A stretch of 53,964 nt of DNA, from the NCBI GenBank assembly GCA_017515325.1, contig JAFWGA010000025.1:1-53964 (forward strand), written 5' to 3'. How positions within the stretch are numbered: position 1 is the first letter of the stretch; each line of letters begins with the position of its first letter. The position numbers were made by a program, and so were the translations under genes. This stretch comes from Blautia sp. (GTDB taxonomy: Bacteria > Bacillota > Clostridia > Lachnospirales > Lachnospiraceae). Shown here one piece after another: positions 50,601 through 53,648 of this stretch. The notes below the pieces were generated by a model, which worked only from the letters and a program-made list of their open reading frames with translations, was not told the DNA's origin and made no database searches.

Positions 50601-52065
50601 TTGGGTAAAGGAAAGCTATGGTATTGTAGCGGACTCGGTTGTTGTCGTGGTGGGTAAGACCATTCAGGTTGCCAAGCAGGTCGGCGAATATATCGTAGAT
50701 TCTGCAGGAAAAGTATGGGACGCTACAAAGGGAGCCTTTGTCAAGGCCAGTAAAACAGTGGAAAAGGCATTGAAAGAAATTGGCGGGTTTTTCTCAAGTG
50801 TGGCGGATACTATTTTAGGATGGTTCAGGGCCTCTTATGACGAAGAGGTGCGCGCATCCCTTTCCGAGATTTATCTGACAGAGATCGAAACCACCCTTGC
50901 CCAGGATGCTGTGCTTTCGCCAGAGGATCTGTCCCGTTATCTGATCTGGAATAACGCCCACACCTTCCGGGATTATCTCATTTTACCTAACGCTACACGC
51001 CTGTCCATCGGCTCCGGCAATAAGATCCACTTTGTCACTGAGGTTATGGTGGGAGATCTCCTGGACGACGGAAGAGAACGGACACTTGAAATGGTGACGG
51101 TCCTTTCGACAGCTGACGCGGCTGATCCGGTCATCGAGCTTGCGGAAGTGGCATCCCTTCATTTCAAGGATGGCAGCATCCGCTTGGCAGCGAATGCAGA
51201 CATGGATCTCTTCCTGGATGAGGTTTCCGGCCAGTGGATGAAGGAAGGCTTCGAGAAAGGTCTTCTGAATGCTGCCATCGTGGATCCTGACCGGATCAAC
51301 AGCAAGGAGGAAAGCTCTGATGAGCTGGAAGGCACAGTCATCTCCGGCATCATTCTGGAGGATGATACTCAGGCTCTCTCCTATCTGGAAAACGGTGAGG
51401 GAAAAGAAACCCAGAAGAAGGTATACTGGCTTGGCCGTACTCCTGCAGAAGCGGAAGCTTCCGATGGGGAAGACAGCCCGGTTTACGCCCTGGTCATTGA
51501 CGAGGAAACGGACGAGGTAAAGGCCTACCGTACCAGTGCCGGTATGATGGCTGACGGAACTGAACCGATTGACTCCTCTGTACTCGTCTTGCGCGACCGC
51601 AAAGCTGACCGCATGGGCGAGGTGGCCTTCCAGGTAATGTTCTACGACACAGAAGGGGCAAACGAAGAAGGCAGAAGTGAAATGAGCCTGTACAACCGCA
51701 GGCAGGACGGCAAAGAACTGGATACACCTGCTTCTCTCACGGTTCAGCTCAGAGGCTATGAGGTTGAGGGAAGTGATTATCCGGCTTACAGCATGTCCGA
51801 TCACCTGTTCATCCTCAGTGATGGAAGCGACGGAGAGGTCAATATCTGCGACGGCGCCTATACTGCCACGTTTGAAGATGATGTCTTTGAATCGGATTAC
51901 CTGAAGATCGAAGGTGTCTCCTCCGGCAGCCCAATCATCACGGTCAAAGCAGACCAGCTCATCTGGCCTGAGTTTACCAACCCGGCCAAGACTGAAGCCA
52001 TTGACTTAAACGGCACAGCATACCGCTTAACGGATGGCGAGTGGGTGACGACAGACGCACAGTAA
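29602..52065 (+). CDS. Giant secreted repeat-rich adhesin-like protein (7487 residues)
   Basis: One unbroken frame of 22.5 kb. Start set by AGAGGAAG 4-5 bp before the ATG. Parts in order: signal peptide (RRILAIALALCMIANGTFG, cleaved about VYAQE, residue 38); 16 ten-residue repeats of EPTADVPDYT type (54-213); an acidic, low-complexity E/K/A/S stretch (to about 510); RTX-like Asp/Gly-rich repeats (about 639-755); InlB/MucBP-like beta modules (about 1260-2180); a long array of Ala/Gly/Val-rich units such as GVAVSVNENTAKVDIAKN, typical of leukotoxin-LktA/filamentous-haemagglutinin-like adhesins; a helical insert (about 2640-2930); a Pro/Thr linker (about 3141-3190); a coiled coil (about 5940-6095); and an amphipathic helical and globular C-terminus. 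No LPXTG, LysM or S-layer anchor is visible. Cysteine is very rare. It is probably a long surface fibre for attachment; partner and receptor unknown. Confidence 0.85.
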   Translation: MEQKTKKLYRRILAIALALCMIANGTFGYLPTEQEVYAQELPDSLADSIPDEDEPTADVPDYTEPTADVPDYTEPTADVPNYTEPTADVPDYTEPTADVPDYTEPTADVPDYTEPTADVPDYTEPTADVPDYTEPTADVPDYTEPTADVPDYTEPTADVPDYTEPTADVPDYTEPTVDIPDYTEPNADVPDYTEPTANIPDYSEPANETPDFNEPTAEPPHDEASESETTVQEQVDQESHSDATEPSWEETGTQKDETENAKAEALAEEPVSDPSAEPVDHGDDQQASQPKSDEAEANQEKTDLDQESKNQAVDEQAPPTSILTEDAKEKEETPADSEKEEEAKEEKSEDDRKEKAQKEIKADADVSEAAPASTAEADAPDISSKEETAPAVQPETPFDVTIFAASQPAYTETVTSAVQPEAEEEEAKDTSVKAQTGTENIAEADQAAPADEPSDKEAASILTKTAAMEEKTTEDAQETTAVGESEDKEEDAKDSDASDKGENNRISALQQLINQKLSEIDPLDKEATIVLAKNSLYDGDVTIDKENAENIGSDFVLKLVAADAVTEEGKTYDASQSSTTTIDGNLKISGMKVLLQGVAMALSKTISLNQADLDYKGSKATDNLEVQVGDGSSASISTYGGDDTITIVMDNGAVNTIVNTGDGKNNVNITAYEGSVEVEGGKDDDTLALQTFYGAGSVKADLGDGDDLVTAALASADSILLATGAGEDQADLDLMYGVDDVTVEAGEGDDLITVRKSDSAVIGNPSAVVTVDFGNGSDRLDVDLSVAGSVAQVEAKNQDETGDRIHVTGSLDKEVSDTARIEQDAAGSLSFKADGGKTLKVKTDSSAHITDALENKREVTVNKDTVFESFTNYILDKDAYSVEDDTKIIDGYTLADPSVSGLVLTNLVVDAGKVRIGKMDVKDFNLLVKGKEITFTDRVDAKAIMANARSTASGKEILQFSDRASVTLEKNAALYAREDIDLTAQIEQSGPNSLLFKIMEPANIRVGNAEVSAKAGSKVYAGYDFITQKDAADGYGSVAMKANVLSKGSTGSGGTPVGVNVNIQNAAVTVEKDAEITAARDITLSSESKIIIDAVTKSGLAGAPFATSVNVLNNSVSTVADGTLKAGNAVTLSAKGTMEGTAKASRGGQKSMSGIYIGVQVALQDVRAKIGSTADITAGSEVSVLSDSEEKIVTSVSAGSPSQPKSEDKSASKGDNDDDDDGSDDIKKSGLSILGNIWSASKDKIKSLWHKAKGDEKEVEANKSFEKLDKLVKSVAGSDYAVQLADESQTNGEVQITTESFSKDGGGGNQVNVKVEPESGYKVKKVWYRYLDNKDNKNLGSYVIGEASYNENTGTYHFLQKNRDMYVYVEYEPDAEQTADKSNTPSSVFDDDGNEFLIDDIPGSINDITDGMDEEEEGSSKKNQETDDDLNLGDLFENRFRFAIEPSESKDGKGNPLGAILTEKFEVVTENGKSIGKSVTQAAPSMKIAFVPNAMEGYDLADGGLTVSYFVYEKGEKKEVFDVLEKDSKGRYIFTVPDNIEAEGYGTDDDHNPIGFKVHSTFKAKDAEKEENEPDKTKTQVEGSIAVAVALNDNAALIEDGSKVKAGDNLNVKANEATSVDTSADGTAVAKPGAAKEEEKEEENKDEEPAQKMLNDLYIVPAYEYAVMVEKVKGGTVEVDKTSAHSYTFTPKQNGEAAANGATGYITYFSEGKMVNEEIKADSDGKFRVNINQYKADKGSRVSFSFSMEGSEEEQAAQTMVRNPINVSYNALKLSKEEDPLNVGSKKIGEVNYVKTELVKDDETGKVTDRKYYFSLKPDEENGYTIAASDDDGETSDTKVLYATYTTGAKKEATVALHKDSGSNYWYIQESDMEELPAGALITVHAVFSEDKHEIQKTALSEDGRKKEYDAEEKNGDLTFNKSSAKATDVITITTKPADNYVAKKVIVSYKNEEDGETVNKTLTPDEEGKVNFAIPSELASGAKLYVDAEFVTRNIELQKSSTSNTDDVEYPDPERKYVAGESLALSLNEDAEKAGKKISSVKVSYTSENGQTKEQTLSYKDGKVTIPKDAKDTEPVVLTVQTALKAIELPSASAELEHGKLTFTSARADQGESVTVKVEPEAGYRLKSGSGKAGITVGSKTWQVKFRRKDDNTYTFVLPQGISEEEINQGKVSISLSGTFEKGWADSTQVDTSVGASLAVNVVLTDNKANIKGGDLTAKGVTVAAGSTDNTATTAKAGYSKGLTGVAGGIAVQVADYDTQALIRKGGSNAAITTDSLDVSATGTYQFAVTGDAAGKIEAGNTGVGSGIAVAVNGADAKAGIEDGVKVNYLDEKSKTLTAVKVDSKAKVTDKVEAKAGSAGGKSVTPVAAVDVISSSAVSYLGKIAVGKDAEQALQVNATDVTASNTATHKVSADASSTGQSVSLGGAFAVSVISNKALAELNKSIVSTGTLNVTASSKTTANITSKAGASGGAKGSSEQDGSKGGADQKTDSLLGGVGKLAGKTGKSGMMKDASNRQQAQTSEGSVSAAAGMVVNVLKNSSVARIADGVHIRDNQKTPTLKVNVTSTNRTEAGIKADASATKSDIGVGIGVAVNVVTIENKAYSGNGKMRAGSLTVSALMPEATVKPSTIDKVEPQNVMEQQIADAVSDAVNSLTKSMGLSQSVVGSIAGTFAGTFTTYILNKTGLQELLGTGSFQQRVAKARALLNQKLEDLAKLPLTVAEPMLTAFEQLSDTAGMTAEQWKQIVNTAIGEIKVGLPSMLSDTAGKVVGKVKNSIISNLLGLINTKLTGETETKKEIVKKLKETVKTAAKTELSLLIDTVVEDSLSKLTASVPVLTKENIDLVRKAVKEDFDQQSEKMANDLVDAFKEQVFDYEKALEAVQNTDFKSEAVTMLKNALIEAGVEAGNTAISSALSGVRLEYSPEDTSDKHVISTQAISGVGAKDVGVAGSVAITVLNSDTKAEVASASGSDTLSLYTARGLNIEAQDTRRVKNVASAAQDEFGDANENEDAAAKEQADAGSGDSADKVLNLSSSRKVTAKPGANLARDEKDPCIVWITLDEGYKLPVGSKVSFTFKKDDGKEAVGYLTVKGKEENGTTKLYIDLRDNTVTAFNETEAPTAAVEQKTPAVSNAGTNDESGDPAPAVSPTQAPKDSDPAPAVSPTQTPKDSDPAPVVTTTPSPTPMPLEGLTINVVIEPEEDLHDIFADKIVTVYTDEKGKTDTDKVDKKAVSVTVANRDQEIKDGKLQAKAGDEVLITLDRTKTPKLAVLEVTYMDNDGKDGHLVLNQKSSGENEVVYVFTMPDGNVDSIQLQFADDPDGESKKETKDENGNSVGVGASFSMIYGNADVTAIIGEREINSAYLYMNAVSDHKEDVNAVAGTDPLAGTADSEDNPTKDFALDAAVALNILDNSVKVEKGPNEAEDKIDRNDGKLVLETGIPITDKTEDMKLNFGDVQMTASENSITDTHASGFAVGNFTAVGAAVAVNLSTTDLDVNLYNGTYAEGSIRISADSHSEDNTKAFATAVGADIQRNLNKMNKKLEEGTDTANKVLDGSYFNEKKEEDDKNKNADNSNNKTASMINNRLNEKNSTKEEGKKGDEAGNSMSLSTNVLRNQNVTADTGSGTKDAKDEAGKEIKEATGQDITGQKTEDEDSKFQVAAAVGVTVASHKAKVKVNNYVFAEKDISITSDNTGNFSTLGTGAAMSLAKNANSIAAGVAVSVNENTAKVDIAKNLVAKEGDLTLAANLTQNMDGDYRGKLAAQALAGSVSGEDSKASIAGAVAVVVSSAESTVDIASGTGKENTDTTEIRGIRGKKVSITAADKSKLAVRAGGVSVSKGSKVGMGLSAAAIKSNNTVRASIGDYAHITANELELSAKKLGVSYDDYESQVSFQDLITDSSDLSEEERSQAETGLIDLHKGEDDKSYSINVNMNSEDLLKGFDALNFLSSQNYYAEAVSGSVMTGGTGKSKLSAAGSFAVVDFGNDVRASLGDHALVVLSQDDQHTGSMNIDASSDSNARIIAGALSVAPSKYSGGLTVAYLGDEDKVTASTGADADISVSGDFSQKAKADADTQLFTIAAAAGTSSGSKAMGGAVNVVVAKNEAQSTMGNGSRVSATNNVKIGTDTQMDLTLVSVSANGAGGTAAGGTVDVIVNSASSQTKLGDNVSLDAGKDAILTAMMKEDLISGIASASATVGGSGSAVAGTLSTLITRSKANVDGGENLKIKAGRDVRFLADSDSRLVNAMLSASGSTGGAAVGAAVGVNVYRREAQVRLKGSETLADQPDIQAERDVISRANAKDTTVTAGLAAAAGTGTGVSGNIQVTVGKSQVNNTIDGATRVKAGGNAVFSSGLKDFFVDAAGSIAVSGGSAGVGAAAVTVVKNNTVTTDLGRSYVHADGLTPATKIQGLNVKGIFVGAYAKATQFIAAAGVGVGSGSGITGVVVTDVSSNTVKAITTDAVLDAYQEGSGKDSEVRVKAKDDTKQTLLAGGLNAGATAGVGASVVTLVSGKTVEALSGVAKATKNVDVTAENEDKVTMVAVSAGGAGTAAVEVGAAVQVLKSKVNATLAKEAHAGTGSVTVFANNYTKLVNAAVTAAGAGAAAVTPTAAVTYFKGESKALLENGTKVDFDASESNQGRALNIRAASTKDIDIYSIGAAAGGTAGVSGTANILVAGDTTSAVSGQGTDVTMPGEIDMNVTADGRYKVRSASAAIGVGGVAGVAVNAVVSVLKDTALAQQNGKTDTKGKVNVSANAARDVISQGLTLAGGGVAGVGVTVLVLAAGSKMTDDAANMLAYGNSGSDEGDDEKDTVRADKTFDADTFLKQASAQGADTSDLDSLKDDISGNGQKDSENSVGSEKQKDEDGKAVYGFDADSGYRSNDFSNNSYKDEGEKQRGEDMKASESSDVTKAKSLGTYTYKDTYKDAVTAEITKTADITAGSVDVLASQPTKADLFGANVAVGGVAGVGVSTAVAVLHSNVFASSAGKLNVERDVNIKASSTSEDVDASSNQDEQKRMDALTQGENGLGKDLTTKLNPTQRSIRAIALTASGGFVGVGVSVAVVKHDNVTKANLGGTVSHAENIHVAGEAKYDNVMAATLAASAGAVATNASVAVTTANGDLSSTIDQTADIKAFGDDKHINVSTNAKVNANAIAATAGAGLAAVNGGVAVAANRLKQNTEIFKGARIEKTGNGNITVKADSHTGSNAYLLAVGAGGVAANMSAAATITDTQVNTGVGLSGSGKGYIINKNGRLDVGNSVYSYAEPEMYSFSEGLGAVNSSVLIALNNSKAKASVAGADLTLGDLAINSDLAAKGISKITSVSGGGLAAGISVNYVDLNAQNTAELDTSDALIKITKDLSVTTGKGKNDYSYAETETRSGTVGILSVGHNSAISRNRTSNTAQITGNKELTIGGSLTLAANQTASSEANVAASSAGLGSIAASTGIALNEAKVYTRLELPAIHVGSLEMANLMKAATNSTLINGTGALLDVTANVAVAYGRSVSSMEAKVTKASKAENGLSMKNDATDLVRASVKDGNIVGAKGISATAMIAAAYGQDKFLTYLNLLGSRSNKDAFDTGNGSVDLNTDYTSRVAADVMPSLGGVSLGSVDVNAAIAKSTVNADTILTGNTLLRAKDVNVRTQGTSTVDAKVNTPIAELSALKVNVNVVNALLKTKQQASVESSDMLQIDSTGEVNIISRLNEDVDYAAKASLGGNGGGTLSASLGKVKANYALADADASVIARSYAVSTMNDASSLNIKTIGKSTAKANVGSSGGVSGLSVGVNVVKAKASGRFQTYLSHPSSSKVKNINVVTAYQAYADALGGVSEKGIGNFSVGLLTVDVNTADATVNTDAQAYIDNEGHTRTIESLKGDVFVAVKGAVVRANAEIGSAKLAGGLNVVANKVTASQTASQTAYIADTVFQNASGRNITVKSVLSEAKEFHEPKVVQKIEDLKSEVTSLERRADKEDVRIAKMAADVDRQIAAIEQEKEKCRQELAQKVNAINSQIAAKEKEYDKTKWYNFVKLLSLKSDINDLKDERSYVNSQANLRIASLTAQQNSLRSQIDQAKAEKNRILAQKNQVLAQINKLNAWMSSNEDSLDGLGISNVMPSVNEAKVKVGGTGGASLIKAVANIGSALTNATLSSRFIRTQAGGANVNVDTLMQNTKATAEVTNEGGLELAGVGTTEISSDAAGVLTAGIEAGNTVIQAGDVNVRTSYDVASDSTVKTLGNQISGFQTKLNLADSHTRVKAASRYSAEKGELHARNINITLDGSIDSHAAAKTPEWNIGIGKISASQAKATADATQEAGISTNGSMTATGNINVLSTVRKASAHSEAGSAAKGGDIGFFSAAANKAESLEAVKSRAVITGLNTPSITAGNSLTVDTHVDGNGTVAKAATNGAGGSLNIATLGSLEAVSQTKDDFAVSVDGVSLKTEKGDITLNAKLKADSQAVGTAPGGLSGANGTFSNMTAYIGTKNGESQVSKVLVGKNATINAAGSLTMKAENLTSVKAELQPRKSPSLASGSVSLQESYTNKETEVNVGSKASLKAGNDLRLSLTDKLQATSEVESEILSLALALDKMKGFNKAVTSNKIHIGNEASLTSSQGNVDIQAISDATQTASMILEGNFSLIGNGQWVEATNGLSRESEIAFGDKVQVKAGKGISVYNRAGNEDHITTTTKADGKAVTTSVAKTRSTTDYSSLAIIRVGQGASFIANDNLKLLSEGSIGEMKTSANAYNLAVSVDPEALATANIKDYAQVLINPNTGLKVKLESSKADVVIHANSDKMQVETMADSHGGSIRGSSTAKAYNNLDIYKKIYLDNTNVTAKKNISIRAYNTDVKDRNSIKATSNTTLTANYGDMYSHAVNSGSVKNEIRSKTGEGGYNVSLNAKKKVEKKAENYNQNTTFRGNGETVWGPLSLFVKSHEKYGNAFINSKQNDLLKGKDYTKSKETTILTLHISNKDFADYTWENIKNGKFLEQIEKSFTTLGMDMYEWAKSAISTLSDWVKESYGIVADSVVVVVGKTIQVAKQVGEYIVDSAGKVWDATKGAFVKASKTVEKALKEIGGFFSSVADTILGWFRASYDEEVRASLSEIYLTEIETTLAQDAVLSPEDLSRYLIWNNAHTFRDYLILPNATRLSIGSGNKIHFVTEVMVGDLLDDGRERTLEMVTVLSTADAADPVIELAEVASLHFKDGSIRLAANADMDLFLDEVSGQWMKEGFEKGLLNAAIVDPDRINSKEESSDELEGTVISGIILEDDTQALSYLENGEGKETQKKVYWLGRTPAEAEASDGEDSPVYALVIDEETDEVKAYRTSAGMMADGTEPIDSSVLVLRDRKADRMGEVAFQVMFYDTEGANEEGRSEMSLYNRRQDGKELDTPASLTVQLRGYEVEGSDYPAYSMSDHLFILSDGSDGEVNICDGAYTATFEDDVFESDYLKIEGVSSGSPIITVKADQLIWPEFTNPAKTEAIDLNGTAYRLTDGEWVTTDAQ
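29761..30240 (+). repeat. Sixteen 30-bp tandem repeats in the giant gene
   Basis: The sequence repeats exactly every 30 bases for 16 units, encoding EPTADVPDYT (units 1-12 near-identical, 13-16 drifting to EPANETPDFN). No spacers, so not a CRISPR array. Acidic proline-rich stalk or spacer; copy number likely varies among strains. Confidence 0.97.
31516..31870 (+). other. RTX-like Asp/Gly repeat segment in the giant protein
   Basis: Successive nonamer-like turns: YGGDDTITI, NTGDGKNNVNI, EGGKDDDTLAL, DLGDGDDLVTA, ATGAGEDQADL, EAGEGDDLITV. They resemble calcium-binding beta-roll repeats (GGxGxDxux) but with GD/DG variants. Confidence 0.55.
37519..38390 (+). other. Alpha-helical insert (about 290 residues) in the giant protein
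   Basis: Between beta-repeat units the sequence becomes helix-rich, with a small hydrophobic hairpin (VVGSIAGTFAGTFTTYILNK), then amphipathic Lys/Glu helices up to LIEAGVEAGNTAISSALSG. Not part of the surrounding repeat type. Confidence 0.6.
39022..39150 (+). repeat. Pro/Thr-rich linker with 45-bp repeats in the giant gene
   Basis: DPAPAVSPTQAPKDS repeats about 2.5 times (45 bp each), then a TTTPSPTPMP tail. Typical extended linker, possibly O-glycosylated. Confidence 0.75.
47410..47895 (+). other. Coiled-coil segment in the giant protein
   Basis: About 160 residues with heptad character: VVQKIEDLKSEVTSLERRAD, QIAAIEQEKEKCRQELAQKV, SLKSDINDLKDERSYVNSQA and LTAQQNSLRSQIDQAKAEKN. One of the few cysteines of the protein lies here. 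Confidence 0.75.
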
Positions 52066-52103
52066 CACGAAGAACATGAATTTCTATTGGCAAAGTAGGG
52101 GGC

Positions 52104-52150
52104 GCCGGTCACCGTCAGGTGACATCTTCCTTTCAGCGCCCCTGCCATAA
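52104..52150 (+). repeat. Dispersed repeat A, copy 2
   Basis: 44 of 47 bases match 16372-16418. It sits between the giant gene stop and its terminator hairpin. A third, 18-base partial copy is at 52972-52989. Confidence 0.8.
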
Positions 52151-52198
52151 CAAAAGGCGCCCGTCACCGATCGGTGACGGGCGCCTTTTGCGATGGCA
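52143..52198. terminator. Terminator palindrome after the giant gene (bidirectional)
   Basis: A perfect 40-bp palindrome (52151-52190, halves of 20 bp, GGCGCCCGTCACCGA centre-left) followed by TTTTG. TGCCAT and ATGGCA extend it outward. It serves the giant gene and perhaps the CAT gene on the other strand. Confidence 0.85.
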
Positions 52199-52228
52199 TA
52201 ATGTTTTGGTCACTATCCATCACTATCC

Positions 52229-52867
52229 TTACTGTTCCATATGCAGTTTTTCTATTTCCTGATCCAGGTTGGTGTAGAACTGGGCAAGATGTTTTCCGTC
52301 AACCAACGCATGATGTGCCAGTACGGAAACAGGCATCATGATCCTGCCTGTTTCTGTTTCCTTGTATCTGCCCCAGGTAATTCTTGGATTAGATTCATCG
52401 CCACCGGCCACCGGCTGAATAAGGGCTGTGTAATGCAGCCAGGGAATGGAAGAGATAAAATACATACTCTCCACATCAGCGTCCTCTGTGATACCCTTTG
52501 ATGCGCAATTTGCTCTTGCTTTTTCTGCGAGGATAAAATAATCTGAAAGACTCATATGATGATAGAGGGTACAGTAGCAGTACGCCGAGCCCTTAGTGCG
52601 TTCTGTATGGGAAGTGGGACATTCAGAATACTCTATAATCTGATCCCCGTGAATTCTTTGCCGGAGTTCCGGGACAGCATCCGCGGCAAGGGCCGCAGCA
52701 TGAAGAATGGTCAGATAAAAAGACCTTCCCGTTTCTTTACTGAATCGATACGCTTCTGTTACATCCTGATCTACCGTTACTCCGACATAAGGATATGGCA
52801 GAGAACGAAAATAATCAAAATGCGCTTTTCTTGCATAACAGCGCATGTCTAACATGTGTGATGACAT
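52229..52867 (-). CDS. Chloramphenicol acetyltransferase-family protein (CatA-like)
   Basis: 212 residues, near the usual CAT length. The catalytic motif is present as LAHHALVDGKHLAQFYTNLD (active-site histidine in HHxxxDG) near the C-terminus, with FYLTILHAAALAADAVPELR and SIPWLHYTALIQP earlier. The family acetylates chloramphenicol, but chromosomal relatives in clostridia may have other acceptors, so resistance is not claimed. Alone on the minus strand between the giant gene terminator and the tRNA operon terminator. Start MSSHML has a loose GGGAG 12 bp upstream. Confidence 0.85.
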   Translation of the reverse strand: MSSHMLDMRCYARKAHFDYFRSLPYPYVGVTVDQDVTEAYRFSKETGRSFYLTILHAAALAADAVPELRQRIHGDQIIEYSECPTSHTERTKGSAYCYCTLYHHMSLSDYFILAEKARANCASKGITEDADVESMYFISSIPWLHYTALIQPVAGGDESNPRITWGRYKETETGRIMMPVSVLAHHALVDGKHLAQFYTNLDQEIEKLHMEQ

Positions 52868-52912
52868 TTCTCTTCACTCCCATTATTCTAATGTATGATT
52901 CGTATGATTCCA

Positions 52913-52964
52913 GTGCAAAAAGCCTGTCCCCACGGTAAGCTTGCTTGCCAGTGGGCTATTGCAC
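52913..52964. repeat. Long imperfect hairpin element
   Basis: GTGCAA...TTGCAC ends, inner pairs CCCAC/GTGGG and GGTAAGC/GCTTGCC: a 52-base imperfect inverted repeat between the CAT gene and repeat A partial copy. Perhaps a small REP- or MITE-like element. Confidence 0.45.
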
Positions 52965-52971
52965 GCCCCTT

Positions 52972-52989
52972 TTTCAGCGCCCCTGCCAT
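52972..52989 (+). repeat. Dispersed repeat A, partial copy 3
   Basis: TTTCAGCGCCCCTGCCAT, identical to the end of copy 2. Confidence 0.6.
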
Positions 52990-52990
52990 C

Positions 52991-53038
52991 AAAAAAAAGG
53001 CTTTGAACCCACAATTTAAGCAGGTTCAAAGCCTTTTT
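52991..53038 (-). terminator. Terminator of the tRNA operon (bidirectional)
   Basis: A 16-bp stem AAAAAGGCTTTGAACC / GGTTCAAAGCCTTTTT with a 13-base loop, then eight T on the minus strand, just after tRNA-Leu. Confidence 0.92.
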
Positions 53039-53040
53039 CA

Positions 53041-53126
53041 TGCCGCAGACGGGAATCGAACCCGTACGAAGTTTAACCCTCGCAGGATTTTAAGTCCTGT
53101 GCGTCTGCCTGTTCCGCCACTGCGGC
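53041..53126 (-). tRNA. tRNA-Leu (anticodon TAA)
   Basis: 86 bases. Acceptor GCCGCAG/CTGCGGC with discriminator A; anticodon arm CAGGA-CTTAAAA-TCCTG; long variable arm as expected for class II leucine tRNA; T-arm with GGTTCGATTCC. CCA is not encoded. Confidence 0.95.
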
Positions 53127-53188
53127 TGAAAGAAAAAAGAATCCTTAGAGCAAGGGAAAACCTTACCTAAAGACTCTCCTTCTGAAAA

Positions 53189-53262
53189 CGACCCAGATGA
53201 GACTCGAACTCACGACCTCCGCCGTGACAGGGCGGCGCTCTAACCAACTGAGCCACTGGGCC
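53189..53262 (-). tRNA. tRNA-Asp (anticodon GTC)
   Basis: 74 bases. Acceptor GGCCCAG/CTGGGTC, discriminator G (aspartate identity); anticodon stem CCGCC/GGCGG with loop CTGTCAC; T-loop TTCGAGT. Confidence 0.95.
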
Positions 53263-53265
53263 AAA

Positions 53266-53339
53266 TGGACCTTCAGGGACTCGAACCCCGGACTTACCGG
53301 TTATGAGCCGGTCTCTCTAACCAACTGAGATAAAGGTCC
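53266..53339 (-). tRNA. tRNA with anticodon CAT, probably tRNA-Ile2
   Basis: 74 bases. Acceptor GGACCTT/AAGGTCC, discriminator A; anticodon arm ACCGG-CTCATAA-CCGGT. The G1-C72 pair excludes initiator Met. The CTCATAA loop and GGACCTT acceptor resemble Firmicute tRNA-Ile2 (lysidine-modified C34, reads AUA) rather than elongator Met, whose loop is usually TTCATAC. Confidence 0.85.
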
Positions 53340-53344
53340 AAAAA

Positions 53345-53417
53345 AGCCGATGATCGGACTCGAACCGATAACCTGCTGATTACAAATCAGCTGCTCTGCC
53401 AATTGAGCCACATCGGC
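53345..53417 (-). tRNA. tRNA-Thr (anticodon TGT)
   Basis: 73 bases. Acceptor GCCGATG/CATCGGC, discriminator T as in many Firmicute Thr tRNAs; anticodon stem GCTGA/TCAGC with loop TTTGTAA. Confidence 0.95.
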
Positions 53418-53452
53418 ATAAACCGGAAAGTAGGGATTCACTCTCGATCCAA

Positions 53453-53524
53453 TGACTCCAAGGGGATTTGAACCCCTGTTACCGCCGTGAAAGGGCGGTG
53501 TCTTAACCGCTTGACCATGGAGCC
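53453..53524 (-). tRNA. tRNA-Glu (anticodon TTC)
   Basis: 72 bases. Acceptor GGCTCCA/TGGAGTC (one G-T pair), discriminator A; anticodon stem CCGCC/GGCGG with loop CTTTCAC; T-loop TTCAAAT. Confidence 0.95.
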
Positions 53525-53529
53525 AAAAG

Positions 53530-53602
53530 CTCCCCCTGTTGGACTCGAACCAACGACACCGCGGTTAACAGCCGCGTGCTCTACCGACTGAGCTAAGGAG
53601 GA
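53530..53602 (-). tRNA. tRNA-Asn (anticodon GTT)
   Basis: 73 bases. Acceptor TCCTCCT/AGGGGGA, discriminator G; anticodon stem CGCGG/CCGCG with loop CTGTTAA; T-loop TTCGAGT. First tRNA of the operon. Confidence 0.95.
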
Positions 53603-53619
53603 AGATTTGAACAGCACAT

Positions 53620-53648
53620 ATCATATCATAGGTTAATGAAAAAATCAA
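53620..53648 (-). promoter_or_regulatory. Promoter of the six-tRNA operon
   Basis: Minus strand TTGATT and TATGAT with exactly 17 bp between them (complements of 53643-53648 and 53620-53625), placing transcription start about 10 bp before tRNA-Asn. The -35 lies within a possible rRNA terminator hairpin. Confidence 0.75.

Noticed and set aside
52229-52867. Acquired chloramphenicol resistance on a mobile element
   Set aside because: Family membership is clear, but no transposase, integrase or flanking direct repeats are present, and many chromosomal relatives are not resistance genes.
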